A stretch of DNA of 12,330 bases from Mycoplasmatota bacterium (GCA_030636545.1 DAOVWR010000029.1:1-12330); one strand, 5' to 3'; positions 1 to 6,689 are shown, numbered from the stretch's first letter. The notes: generated from the sequence alone by a model not told the origin. Numbers and translations: made by a program.

Positions 1-669
1 ATTTTCTAATGGAAACTTTGAATCAATAGCTAAATCTCCCATTGGATCAGGCACATGAAGTAATACATCTACGATTTTACCATTTGATAAAGTGGCTTGC
101 GTTTCAAACACTTTATCATTGTTTTCACCAAAAATAGAAGTAAGAATATGATTCAGCTGAACTTCACCAAATGTTCCCCGCGTTTTTTTATCTGTTAGCA
201 CATGTTGAAGGGACACAACATTTGATGATAGTTTCTCAATGTTTTTTTGAGCTTCATCTATTTTTGTTAGTCTTTCAACAATATTTGTAAAGGTTTTATT
301 TGTTTTATCAAACCCTTCGTTTAAGCGGTATTCCACCTTTTTGTTGATTCTTTCCATTTGTTCTTCAATCTTTGAATTTAATGCCAGAAAGTTTTCAAGA
401 ATATCTTTATTTAATCCTTCTTTAAATTCATTTAAATCCTTAATATTTTCTTTACTTCCTTTACCGATAGATGTTGCTAATTCAACTTTTAAATCACCAT
501 ATTCTTTGATTATGGTGTTAGATAATTTATAGTTTTCTTCCTTTAAATTTTCTCTAATTTCATCAGCTAGATTTTCCTTTTTATCTTCTTTCTTTTTCAA
601 ATTAATAACCAGTATAGTAATTAAGAGTATTATAACTACTACGAGTAGCGAAATTATGTAAATTTCCAC
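1..669 (-). CDS. rmuC: DNA recombination protein RmuC, N-terminal part (cut by window edge)
   Basis: RmuC-family protein: a membrane-anchored, coiled-coil protein with a nuclease-like core, linked in E. coli to limiting DNA inversions; its biochemistry is poorly known. The frame is open for 223 codons and runs off the left edge, so the C-terminal half of the core is missing. It starts at a GTG (667-669) seven bases after a GGAGG; no ATG start fits that site. Residues about 3-23 form a hydrophobic membrane segment followed by a lysine-rich patch, then a long Lys/Glu-rich stretch with few prolines, typical of the RmuC coiled coil (about 30-150). The core begins with a QHVLTDKKTRGTFGE segment and ends at the edge with DPMGDLAIDSKFPLEN, both family signatures. 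It has its own promoter after the prs terminator. Family assignment is strong; the cellular role is inferred from the family. Confidence 0.9.
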   Translation of the reverse strand, partial: MEIYIISLLVVVIILLITILVINLKKKEDKKENLADEIRENLKEENYKLSNTIIKEYGDLKVELATSIGKGSKENIKDLNEFKEGLNKDILENFLALNSKIEEQMERINKKVEYRLNEGFDKTNKTFTNIVERLTKIDEAQKNIEKLSSNVVSLQHVLTDKKTRGTFGEVQLNHILTSIFGENNDKVFETQATLSNGKIVDVLLHVPDPMGDLAIDSKFPLEN

Positions 670-673
670 TAAA

Positions 674-681
674 CCACCTCC
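674..681 (-). promoter_or_regulatory. rmuC ribosome binding site
   Basis: On the minus strand this reads GGAGGTGG, with GGAGG seven bases before the GTG at 669. It supports the non-ATG start of rmuC. Confidence 0.75.
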
Positions 682-688
682 TATAGAT

Positions 689-717
689 ATTATAGCATTT
701 TATCCACAAAAAAAGTA
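689..717 (-). promoter_or_regulatory. probable rmuC promoter (extended -10)
   Basis: The minus strand has TGC-TATAAT (-10 hexamer at 689-694), a perfect extended -10, just ahead of the rmuC ribosome binding site. At 17 bases the -35 position (712-717) reads TACTTT, a poor match, and lies inside the prs terminator stem and T-tract. The extended -10 probably makes up for the weak -35. The leader would be very short. Confidence 0.55.
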
Positions 718-740
718 GATACTTTTGCTAGTATCTACTT
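708..740 (-). terminator. Rho-independent terminator of prs
   Basis: The 10-bp arms AAGTAGATAC (731-740) and GTATCTACTT (713-722) pair around an 8-base loop. On the minus strand the stem is followed by a run of seven T (708-714). It begins 8 bases after the prs stop codon, so it ends prs transcription before the rmuC promoter. Confidence 0.85.
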
Positions 741-747
741 AGTTTAT

Positions 748-1722
748 TTATCTCATATTTTTCCCTTTATACTCAAATAAACTGCTTAATGGTTTGTCAT
801 AGATTATATTTAAGATTCCTTGGGAAATAAGGCCTGCGATACTCAGTTGTACGATCTTTTCAGATCTTTTACTTAGTGGTAATTGAATTGTATTTGTACA
901 GACAACTTCTTTTAAAGGTGAACTATTGATTCTATCCACAGCAGGTTTAGATAATAGTGGATGAGTACAACATGCATACACCTCTTTTGCTCCAGCTTTC
1001 ATTAAAGCTTCTGCAGCAGAGGTAATTGTCCCAGCGGTATCAATCATATCATCAACTAATATAGCTATTTTTCCTTCAACATCTCCCACTATTCCCATTA
1101 CTTCTGAAACATTTGGTTTAGGTCTTCTCTTATCGATGATTGCGATAGGTGCGTTCATACTTTCACCCATATTTCTCGCTCTTACTGTTCCACCATGATC
1201 TGGTGAAACAATTACTATATCATCTTTAAAGTTCTTATTATCAAAATACTCTACTAAAATTGGCATCGCTCTGAAGTTATCAATTGGGATATCGAAAAAT
1301 CCTTGAATTTGTGCAGCATGTAAATCCATTGCAAGTACTCTTGTTGCACCAGCAACTTCAATTAAGTTAGCCACTAACTTAGCAGAAATAGGTTGTCTTG
1401 ATTTTGATTTACGATCTTGTCTTGAATACCCATAATAAGGCATAATAATATTGATATTTTTAGCAGATGCTCTTTTCATTGCATCAATTGTTATTAGTAA
1501 TTCCATAATATTTTCATTTACAGGACTACTTGTTGGTTGCACTAAAAATATGTTATGTCCTCTTACTGTTTCTTCTAAATTGACTCCAATTTCACCATCA
1601 GCAAAACGACTTAAATCAATCTTGCTAAGCGGAATCCCAGATATTTCTGATATTTCCTCAGCTAATTTTTTATTAGCGCTTAAACTAAATAATTTTACCT
1701 TAACACCATCTAAAATTGCCAT
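748..1722 (-). CDS. prs: Ribose-phosphate pyrophosphokinase (PRPP synthase)
   Basis: Makes phosphoribosyl pyrophosphate from ribose 5-phosphate and ATP, feeding purine, pyrimidine, NAD, histidine and tryptophan synthesis in the cytoplasm. The 324 residues match the usual class I length (about 315-320). Visible signatures are the flexible catalytic loop YYGYSRQDRK (96-105), the DLHAAQIQGFF segment (133-143), SPDHGG-x-VRAR (173-182) and the PRPP-binding loop VDDMIDTAGT (223-232). The start ATG lies eight bases after GGAGGT (1731-1736). It is flanked by terminators on both sides, so it is probably monocistronic. In B. subtilis prs also lies downstream of spoVG, with glmU between; glmU is absent here. 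The family assignment is secure. Confidence 0.97.
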   Translation of the reverse strand: MAILDGVKVKLFSLSANKKLAEEISEISGIPLSKIDLSRFADGEIGVNLEETVRGHNIFLVQPTSSPVNENIMELLITIDAMKRASAKNINIIMPYYGYSRQDRKSKSRQPISAKLVANLIEVAGATRVLAMDLHAAQIQGFFDIPIDNFRAMPILVEYFDNKNFKDDIVIVSPDHGGTVRARNMGESMNAPIAIIDKRRPKPNVSEVMGIVGDVEGKIAILVDDMIDTAGTITSAAEALMKAGAKEVYACCTHPLLSKPAVDRINSSPLKEVVCTNTIQLPLSKRSEKIVQLSIAGLISQGILNIIYDKPLSSLFEYKGKNMR

Positions 1723-1760
1723 CTAAATAGACCTCCAGAATATTATTTATTTACAAACCT

Positions 1761-1788
1761 ATATTACATTAACATCTTACTACGTAAA
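1761..1788 (-). promoter_or_regulatory. possible prs promoter
   Basis: Between the spoVG terminator and prs the minus strand has TTTACG (1783-1788), 16 bases, then TAATAT (1761-1766), each matching 4 of 6 consensus bases. Other registers are possible and there is no clear extended -10, so the exact site is uncertain. A promoter somewhere here is expected because a terminator lies upstream. Confidence 0.3.
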
Positions 1789-1792
1789 ATGC

Positions 1793-1830
1793 AAAAATAA
1801 AATGCAACCTTTAGCAAAAAGTTGCATTTT
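1793..1830 (-). terminator. Rho-independent terminator of spoVG
   Basis: Arms AAAATGCAAC (1821-1830) and GTTGCATTTT (1799-1808) pair perfectly over 10 bp around a 12-base loop. On the minus strand the stem is followed by A then TTTTT (1793-1797). It lies 8 bases after the spoVG stop codon. Confidence 0.8.
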
Positions 1831-1838
1831 TATGCTTT

Positions 1839-2099
1839 TTATTCATCACCCAATAGATTATAAGCTTCAATTACAGCAGCTTCGATAGTATTTCGAGTTT
1901 CCTGGTTTATTGGATGTGCCACATCCTTGAACTCTCCATTAGGCATTTTTCTGCTTGGCATAGCAACAAATAATCCTGCTTTTCCATCGATTATGCGTAA
2001 TTCATGAACAACAAAACATTCGTCAATAGTTATCGCTGCAATTGCTTTCAAACGATTTTGCCCATTAAACTTCTTAACTCTAACGTCTGTTATATTCAT
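1839..2099 (-). CDS. spoVG: SpoVG family RNA-binding regulator
   Basis: Small, broadly conserved nucleic-acid-binding regulator, named for its effect on sporulation septation in Bacillus but common in non-sporulating relatives. The 86-residue protein holds the family core: NITDVRVKKF at the N-terminus, then HELRIIDGKAGLFVAMPSRK, then GEFKDVAHPIN. It lacks the variable acidic C-terminal tail of some homologues. The frame extends upstream to an ATG at 2114, but that ATG overlaps the GAGGTGG ribosome binding site. I chose the ATG at 2097-2099, giving MNITDVRV as in homologues; the adjacent ATG at 2100-2102 would add one Met. It has its own strong promoter and terminator, so it is probably monocistronic. 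It lies between ispE and prs, as in Bacillus. Nothing shows a sporulation role here. Confidence 0.95.
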   Translation of the reverse strand: MNITDVRVKKFNGQNRLKAIAAITIDECFVVHELRIIDGKAGLFVAMPSRKMPNGEFKDVAHPINQETRNTIEAAVIEAYNLLGDE

Positions 2100-2103
2100 C
2101 ATA

Positions 2104-2110
2104 CCACCTC
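2104..2110 (-). promoter_or_regulatory. spoVG ribosome binding site (decides the start)
   Basis: On the minus strand it reads GAGGTGG. The GAGG core is seven bases before the ATG at 2099 and four before the ATG at 2102. The longer open frame from 2114 would begin inside this site, so it is rejected. Confidence 0.75.
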
Positions 2111-2135
2111 GCATTCTCTGTTATTTACAACAATA

Positions 2136-2164
2136 ATTATACCACACCTATAAAATGGTTACAA
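2136..2164 (-). promoter_or_regulatory. spoVG promoter (extended -10)
   Basis: The minus strand has TTGTAA (2159-2164), 17 bases, then TATAAT (2136-2141) preceded by TGG, so a perfect extended -10 with a 4-of-6 -35. It lies 37 bases before the chosen start. It looks like a housekeeping sigma-A promoter, not the sigma-H promoter of Bacillus spoVG. Confidence 0.75.
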
Positions 2165-2189
2165 ATAATATTTTTTTCGTAAATGGCGG

Positions 2190-3032
2190 TTATCTTATTT
2201 TAGTTATCGTTTTAAAATAGTCATCTCTCATAACTTCATGTACGTATTTAAGTTTGTTTTTATCATGCGATATACCAAATACAGTAGCACCTGATCCACT
2301 CATTAAAGCTCCGTCTAATCCTAAGTCTATCATTTGATTCTTTATTTCTCTAATTTTTGGTTCCATATCAAATGCAATAGTTTCTAATGAGTTATGTAGT
2401 TCTCGAGCCATAAGTTTATGATTTCTATTATAAATAGCTGATGTCATTCCATCTATTTCACGTTTCTTTAAATCATCTTCCTTAAAATGAGAAAATACTT
2501 CTTCAGTACTAATTTTTACTCCTGGATTAATAAGTAGTAGTGGTGTTTTAAGTTTTTTCTTAAGAAAAACCAATTCTTCACCTTTCCCTCTAGCAATACA
2601 TAGTTTGTTATATATGCAAAAAGGAATATCTGCTCCAAATTTTAGTCCTAGTTTAGCCATTTCATCTAAAGAGAGGTTTAAATTCCATAGTCTGTTTAGT
2701 CCTCTTAAAGTAGCAGCCCCATCAGCACTTCCTCCTGCCAATCCTGCTGCAATTGGAATTGATTTTTTTATATCTATTATTACTCCTTTTTGGATATTAA
2801 ATTCCTCTTTTAAGAACTCGGCAATCTTATAGACAATATTATTCTTATAGTCTTTAGTAATTTTAACATCAGAAGTTACAATGATTTCTCCGGTAGTGTT
2901 TTGCTTAAATCTAAGCAAATCAAATAAATCAATAGAAGCCATAACCATTTCAAGATCATGATAACCATCACATCTTTTATTTACTACATTAAGAAATAAA
3001 TTAATTTTAGCATATGCTTTTTCTTTAATCAT
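2190..3032 (-). CDS. ispE: 4-diphosphocytidyl-2-C-methyl-D-erythritol kinase
   Basis: GHMP-fold kinase that phosphorylates CDP-methylerythritol with ATP, the fourth step of the MEP route to isopentenyl diphosphate. Seen in the 280 residues: AYAKINL near the start (6-12) with the catalytic-type Lys9, the ATP-binding P-IAAGLAGGSAD loop (about 93-104), FGADIPF with the catalytic-type Asp135, and SGSGATVFGI near the C-terminus. The length is typical. The frame can open at a GTG at 3041, but that codon overlaps the GGGGTG ribosome binding site; the ATG at 3030-3032 is six bases after it and gives the usual short lead before AYAKINL. It follows rsmA after 97 bases with a likely promoter between. 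In B. subtilis ispE is also downstream of rsmA (ksgA). It implies that the host uses the MEP pathway. No clear terminator follows, so some readthrough into spoVG is possible. Confidence 0.95.
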   Translation of the reverse strand: MIKEKAYAKINLFLNVVNKRCDGYHDLEMVMASIDLFDLLRFKQNTTGEIIVTSDVKITKDYKNNIVYKIAEFLKEEFNIQKGVIIDIKKSIPIAAGLAGGSADGAATLRGLNRLWNLNLSLDEMAKLGLKFGADIPFCIYNKLCIARGKGEELVFLKKKLKTPLLLINPGVKISTEEVFSHFKEDDLKKREIDGMTSAIYNRNHKLMARELHNSLETIAFDMEPKIREIKNQMIDLGLDGALMSGSGATVFGISHDKNKLKYVHEVMRDDYFKTITKIR

Positions 3033-3038
3033 TGTAAT

Positions 3039-3044
3039 CACCCC
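3039..3044 (-). promoter_or_regulatory. ispE ribosome binding site (decides the start)
   Basis: The minus strand reads GGGGTGATT; GGTGATT matches the Shine-Dalgarno complement of Bacillus-type 16S rRNA. It is six bases before the ATG at 3032 and covers the alternative GTG at 3041. Confidence 0.55.
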
Positions 3045-3070
3045 GAGAGTATTTATCTTTTTACGTCTTT

Positions 3071-3099
3071 ATTTTACCACATTAAGTAATTAAAGATAA
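3071..3099 (-). promoter_or_regulatory. probable ispE promoter (extended -10)
   Basis: The minus strand has TGG-TAAAAT (hexamer 3071-3076), an extended -10 with one mismatch. The -35 position at 17 bases (3094-3099) reads TTATCT, a poor match. It lies between rsmA and ispE. Confidence 0.45.
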
Positions 3100-3120
3100 A
3101 ACAAAGAAAATTCTTTGTTT
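3098..3120 (-). terminator. weak hairpin after rsmA, possible terminator
   Basis: An AT-rich inverted repeat, AAACAAAG (3113-3120) with CTTTGTTT (3099-3106), lies about 10 bases after the rsmA stop. On the minus strand the T-run is only four bases. A second CTTTGTTT copy just beside it (about 3122-3129) offers an alternative pairing. Termination is probably partial, so ispE may also be transcribed from the upstream operon. Confidence 0.35.
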
Positions 3121-3129
3121 CTCTTTGTT

Positions 3130-3990
3130 TTAAAGTATATTATGTAGAACATCAGATAGTCTTATAAAATCATTTACACTTAAATTTTCAGCTCTTATTC
3201 TTGAATCTAAATCAAGTTCAATAAGTAAGTTGATTATTATCTCTTTTTCGAGATTATATTTATTATGTAAGTTATTAACTAATGTTTTTCTTCTTTGAGC
3301 AAAAGAAGCTCTCACTATTTCATAAAATAATGGTTCATTTAAAGGTTTTACCTGGATATCATCAATGACAGTTAACTTAACGACTGCGCTGTCAACGTTA
3401 GGTGCAGGAATAAATACAGTACGTGGTACTTTTAATGCGATTACTGCCTTTGTTTTGTACTGAATCGCAATACTTAAAGAGTTATAATCCTTAGTACTTG
3501 GCTTTGAAGTAAGACGATTTGCGACTTCTTGTTGAGTCATTAAAATCATCTCTTTTACAAGATTAGATTCTTCAATTATTTTTAAGATAATTGGTGTAGT
3601 AATATAGAATGGCAGATTAGCCACTACGATTACTTGATCATATGTAATTTCCAATTTTTTTATGTCCAAATCGATATCACATTTTAAGAAATCTTTATCC
3701 AATAAAGTGAGTTTATCTGTCTTAAAAGTTTCTAGTAATATGGGTAATAAATCTTTATCAATTTCATATGCTAAAACATGCTTTGCTTTCTCCAAAAGAT
3801 GTTCGGTTAAACTTCCCAAACCCGGACCTATTTCAACAACTAATGTCTCACTAGTTATTGCTGGTATTTCAACAATTTTTTTTAAGATATTTTGATCAAC
3901 AAGAAAGTTTTGTCCATACTTCTTTTTAATATAAAAATCATGTTTATCTAATGTACTTTTTGTCTTTGAAATTGTTCCTATCTTTGACAT
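3130..3990 (-). CDS. rsmA: 16S rRNA dimethyladenosine transferase RsmA (KsgA)
   Basis: Uses S-adenosylmethionine to dimethylate two adjacent adenines in the 3' terminal hairpin of 16S rRNA (A1518 and A1519 in E. coli numbering) late in small-subunit assembly. In 286 residues: KKYGQNFLVD (24-32), the SAM-binding VVEIGPGLGSLT (51-62), acidic AYEID (74-78), DKDFL (98-102), motif IV NLPFYI (125-130) and FIPAPNVDSAVV (193-204), then RASFAQRRKTLVNN. Motif IV has Phe where NLPY is usual, a conservative change. The start ATG lies after AAGGAAGTGAT, which overlaps the TGA stop of rnmV; the gap between the two genes is 4 bases, so they are co-transcribed and probably translationally coupled. The rnmV-rsmA pair is standard in Bacillota. 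Confidence 0.97.
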   Translation of the reverse strand: MSKIGTISKTKSTLDKHDFYIKKKYGQNFLVDQNILKKIVEIPAITSETLVVEIGPGLGSLTEHLLEKAKHVLAYEIDKDLLPILLETFKTDKLTLLDKDFLKCDIDLDIKKLEITYDQVIVVANLPFYITTPIILKIIEESNLVKEMILMTQQEVANRLTSKPSTKDYNSLSIAIQYKTKAVIALKVPRTVFIPAPNVDSAVVKLTVIDDIQVKPLNEPLFYEIVRASFAQRRKTLVNNLHNKYNLEKEIIINLLIELDLDSRIRAENLSVNDFIRLSDVLHNIL

Positions 3991-3994
3991 CGAA

Positions 3995-4549
3995 TCACTT
4001 CCTTAATATCTCTTCTATTTCCATCACTGTAATACCAAACATATTAATTTTATATAATAGTGTTTTCCCGTTATTCAAGCCAATACCCAGTGTTTCACCT
4101 AACTCTAATCTTAGCGCCTTTGAGTTCTTATTTCCAATCAGTTTTAAACGGTATAAATCGCTGAAATTCACTTTAATATTTACCTCGATTTTAGTTGTAT
4201 AAAAAGATGATAATGCTTCACTGATTTTCACACTATTTGCATGTTCAATTCCAACCTTGGTTTTGTTTTTATTGATACAATCCTTCTTTGTTAAAAAGGC
4301 GTGTTTTGTTGGTCCTACATAATCACTTAATTTTCTTCTTATTCTCTCTCCTTGATAATCAGGATCTAGGAAAAGTATTAGTCCTCTAGTTTCATTTAAA
4401 CTCTTCAATTCTTTAAGTGTATTTTCACTAATTTCACTACCATTTGTTATATATACATCTATGTCCTTATAGATTGCTTTTAATTTAGCAAGGTCGTGGT
4501 AGCCTTCGACTACTACGACCTCTTTTATTTTGTTATTTAATGATGCCAT
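3995..4549 (-). CDS. rnmV: Ribonuclease M5 (5S rRNA maturation)
   Basis: Toprim-domain endonuclease that cuts precursor 5S rRNA at both ends in low-GC Gram-positives, working with ribosomal protein L18. Seen in 184 residues: VVVVEGYHD with the Toprim Glu15, ITNGSEI (34-40), LDPDYQGERIRR with Asp62 and Asp64, GIEHA (100-104), and a C-terminal M5 domain with LIGNKNSKALRLELGETLGIG. The length fits the family. Its start codon lies inside the end of the aldo/keto reductase gene in another frame (17-base overlap). The only upstream match to a ribosome binding site, AGGG, is three bases away and weak, so translation probably depends on ribosomes finishing the upstream gene. It ends in TGA, which shows that TGA is a stop in this organism. 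Confidence 0.95.
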   Translation of the reverse strand: MASLNNKIKEVVVVEGYHDLAKLKAIYKDIDVYITNGSEISENTLKELKSLNETRGLILFLDPDYQGERIRRKLSDYVGPTKHAFLTKKDCINKNKTKVGIEHANSVKISEALSSFYTTKIEVNIKVNFSDLYRLKLIGNKNSKALRLELGETLGIGLNNGKTLLYKINMFGITVMEIEEILRK

Positions 4550-5666
4550 TATCCCTAAAATATACTTCCATATTATCTAAACTAGTAGGAATTTCTATTT
4601 GTTGAGGACATTTCGGTATACATTCTCCACAATCCGTGCATACTGATGCATCTTTTTCTCCAGTTACTAATTCGCCATATGCCCAAGTTATATGTTTTTT
4701 ATTTTGGTACATAGAATAATCATTATATAGTCTGAAATTACCTGGAATATCTACTCCGTGAGGACAAGGCATACAATAATTACATGAAGTACAATCTACT
4801 TTTGACAAATCTAGTATTTCTCTTCTAACTCTTTTGATAATTGCTTGTTCCTCTTCGTTTAACTGCGTAAAATTTGAGAAAGTTTTTATATTGTCTTCAA
4901 CTTGTTCCATTGTCGACATTCCACTTAATATAGTGATCACATTCGGAAGAGAACCAGCCCATCTAAAAGCCCAAGAAGCAATTGAATCTCTGTTATTATA
5001 ATCTGTGAACATTTTCTCAATTTCATCATTGAATTTTACTAATCCGCCACCCTTAACTGGCTCCATCACGATAACCGGAATCCCTTTTTCTGTTAATATA
5101 TGATAGCCTTCTATTCCTTGTTGATGATCTACATCCATGTAATTTAGCTGTATTTGAACAAAATCCCATTGGTATAATTCTACCCATTTCTTGAACGTGT
5201 CCAAATCATCATGAAAACTAAACCCAATGCGACGAAGTTTTCCTTCTTTTTTATACTGTTCTAGTTTTTCTAATACCTTCATTTCTTGAACTTGAATATA
5301 TCGCTCTTTATTTACAGCATGAATAAGATAAAAATCAAAATAGTCTACTCCACATTTATCTAATTGTTCGTGAAAAATCCGATCTATATCATCTTCATTT
5401 TTGCATTCCCAAAGAGGTAATTTATCCGCTAGATAAAAGGTTTCCCTATCATAGTGCTTAATTATATCCCTAACAACTGTTTCACTTTTACCACCATGAT
5501 ATGGGTAAGCCGTATCAAAGTAATTCACTCCTTTTGAGTAAGCATAATCTAACATTCTTTTTGCTTCTTTTTCATCTACTTTTCCATTATTTTCTGGAAG
5601 TCTCATACATCCAAAGCCTAATAACGATAAAGTAAAGTCTGAATTCTTCAGTTTATGAGTTTTCAT
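4533..5666 (-). CDS. Aldo/keto reductase with C-terminal dicluster ferredoxin domain
   Basis: Predicted NAD(P)H-dependent oxidoreductase; the substrate is unknown. The N-terminal TIM-barrel reductase (about 1-285) opens with LGFGCMRLP and has the family's catalytic tetrad: Asp51 and Tyr56 (FDTAYPYHGG), Lys82 (ADKLP) and His116 (LIHAVN). The C-terminal part carries two 4Fe-4S motifs, Cys292/295/298/301 in CTSCNYCMPCP and Cys343/346/349/353 in CTDCGECIPKCP, as in 377-residue anaerobe-type reductases that may pass electrons through the clusters. The start ATG overlaps the stop of the upstream lipid kinase gene by one base (TAATG), with AAGGAG eight bases before. Its 3' end overlaps the start of rnmV. 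The intact clusters suggest an anaerobic or microaerobic host, an inference only. Confidence 0.9.
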   Translation of the reverse strand: MKTHKLKNSDFTLSLLGFGCMRLPENNGKVDEKEAKRMLDYAYSKGVNYFDTAYPYHGGKSETVVRDIIKHYDRETFYLADKLPLWECKNEDDIDRIFHEQLDKCGVDYFDFYLIHAVNKERYIQVQEMKVLEKLEQYKKEGKLRRIGFSFHDDLDTFKKWVELYQWDFVQIQLNYMDVDHQQGIEGYHILTEKGIPVIVMEPVKGGGLVKFNDEIEKMFTDYNNRDSIASWAFRWAGSLPNVITILSGMSTMEQVEDNIKTFSNFTQLNEEEQAIIKRVRREILDLSKVDCTSCNYCMPCPHGVDIPGNFRLYNDYSMYQNKKHITWAYGELVTGEKDASVCTDCGECIPKCPQQIEIPTSLDNMEVYFRDNGIIK

Positions 5667-6577
5667 TATCCTTGCTCCTTAAAGTACTTGTTTTTAATGT
5701 ATGGTTTTACAATAATTTCAATTGCTTGTTTAATCACTTCAATATTTAGATTACCAGAATTAGCTTCTTCTCCATCCATATTCCATTTGTGATGATGATC
5801 TGTATATATTTTAATTCTAGAAGTTCTAAAACGATGAACAAATGGTAATACCTTTGGACCAAATGCTATTGATAGAAAGTACAATAGGTTATTGAATAAA
5901 GGTATATACCTGTATAATATTACATCAACTTTTCCGTCATCTAAAACAGGTCTATTCACAAAATCAAATCCTGCAATTTTTTGAGAATTTACAACTAATA
6001 TTAATGAAAAATATCCTCTAAATGTTCCTTTATCATGAACAATTTTAGTTTTAATCATTGGGATGGTAAAAAATTCTTTTATTCCTGTTAGGAAATATGC
6101 TAAAGGTCCCAAATATTTCTTAAGTCTTGAATCGGTAACATAAGATATGTCAACGTATGTTCCAATAGCCGTTACATACATAAAGTAGCCATTACTACTC
6201 TTTGCTATGTCCATTTTAACAGGAACACCTTCTAAAATTATGTCAACAGCTTTGCTAACTGTTTTAGGTATTTTCAGTGTGCTAGCTAAATCACATGTTG
6301 TCCCAGAAGGAATATATCCAATTAGTGGTTTATATTTTGAAGAAGCTATTCCGTTAATACACTCATGTAATGTTCCATCACCGCCAGATATTACAAGTAA
6401 ATCATATTCATCTGTACACGCTTTTTTAGCCAAAACAATGGCATGTTTTGGCCTTTTTGTTGCTACTATATCTACCTTATATCCAGCTTCAATAAATCTT
6501 GCCTCAACATAATCAAGATGATTAACAAAATCTTTTTTTCCACTTTCGGGGTTATAAATTATTTGACATTTTGGCAT
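5666..6577 (-). CDS. Diacylglycerol kinase family lipid kinase (DgkB/YegS/BmrU type)
   Basis: Predicted ATP-dependent lipid kinase with a DAGK catalytic domain. In Bacillus and Staphylococcus, DgkB returns diacylglycerol to phosphatidic acid for phospholipid synthesis; the 303-residue length matches DgkB, but YegS/BmrU relatives with other lipid substrates look alike, so no symbol is given. Seen: IIYNPESGK (6-14), the nucleotide-binding ISGGDGTLHE (63-72), IPSGTT (89-94), LDDGKVDV (212-219), which is the metal-site region in DgkB, and NMDGE (266-270) with the catalytic-type Glu270. One oddity is GTTCDLA where the family usually has GTxNDFA, so Cys95 replaces the common Asn. There is no membrane helix; it is probably peripheral. 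The start follows AGGTGAT. It is the first gene of the unit that runs into the reductase, rnmV and rsmA. Confidence 0.88.
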   Translation of the reverse strand: MPKCQIIYNPESGKKDFVNHLDYVEARFIEAGYKVDIVATKRPKHAIVLAKKACTDEYDLLVISGGDGTLHECINGIASSKYKPLIGYIPSGTTCDLASTLKIPKTVSKAVDIILEGVPVKMDIAKSSNGYFMYVTAIGTYVDISYVTDSRLKKYLGPLAYFLTGIKEFFTIPMIKTKIVHDKGTFRGYFSLILVVNSQKIAGFDFVNRPVLDDGKVDVILYRYIPLFNNLLYFLSIAFGPKVLPFVHRFRTSRIKIYTDHHHKWNMDGEEANSGNLNIEVIKQAIEIIVKPYIKNKYFKEQG

Positions 6578-6602
6578 ATTATCACCTGCTTCTTGTAATG
6601 GT

Positions 6603-6631
6603 ATTATATCATACTCCTATGTATATAAAAA
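6603..6631 (-). promoter_or_regulatory. promoter of the lipid kinase-reductase-rnmV-rsmA operon (extended -10)
   Basis: The minus strand has TGA-TATAAT (hexamer 6603-6608), a perfect extended -10, 25 bases before the lipid kinase start. The -35 position (6626-6631) reads TTTTTA, a poor match, and coincides with the T-tract of the pta terminator. Confidence 0.6.
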
Positions 6632-6661
6632 GACTATAACATTGCAATATCATAGTCTTTT
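6627..6661 (-). terminator. Rho-independent terminator of pta
   Basis: Arms AAAAGACTAT (6652-6661) and ATAGTCTTTT (6628-6637) form a 10-bp stem. The 14-base loop contains the small palindrome ATTGCAAT. On the minus strand the stem ends in five T. It lies 28 bases after the pta stop. Confidence 0.8.
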
Positions 6662-6689
6662 GTTAATCTGTTTTTATAGTTATATTTCT

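Noticed and set aside
341..532. 63-codon open frame opposite rmuC
   Set aside because: It lies wholly inside the RmuC coiled-coil coding region on the other strand, and its composition is that of a shadow frame.
2100..2114. Longer SpoVG starting MRGGMM
   Set aside because: The extension is the ribosome binding site itself translated; homologues begin at the NITDVR-like segment.
2155..2189. Imperfect hairpin between ispE and spoVG as an ispE terminator
   Set aside because: The TTACGAA/TTTGTAA pairing is weak, includes a G-U pair and has no T-run after it on the minus strand; the spoVG -35 lies in the same bases.
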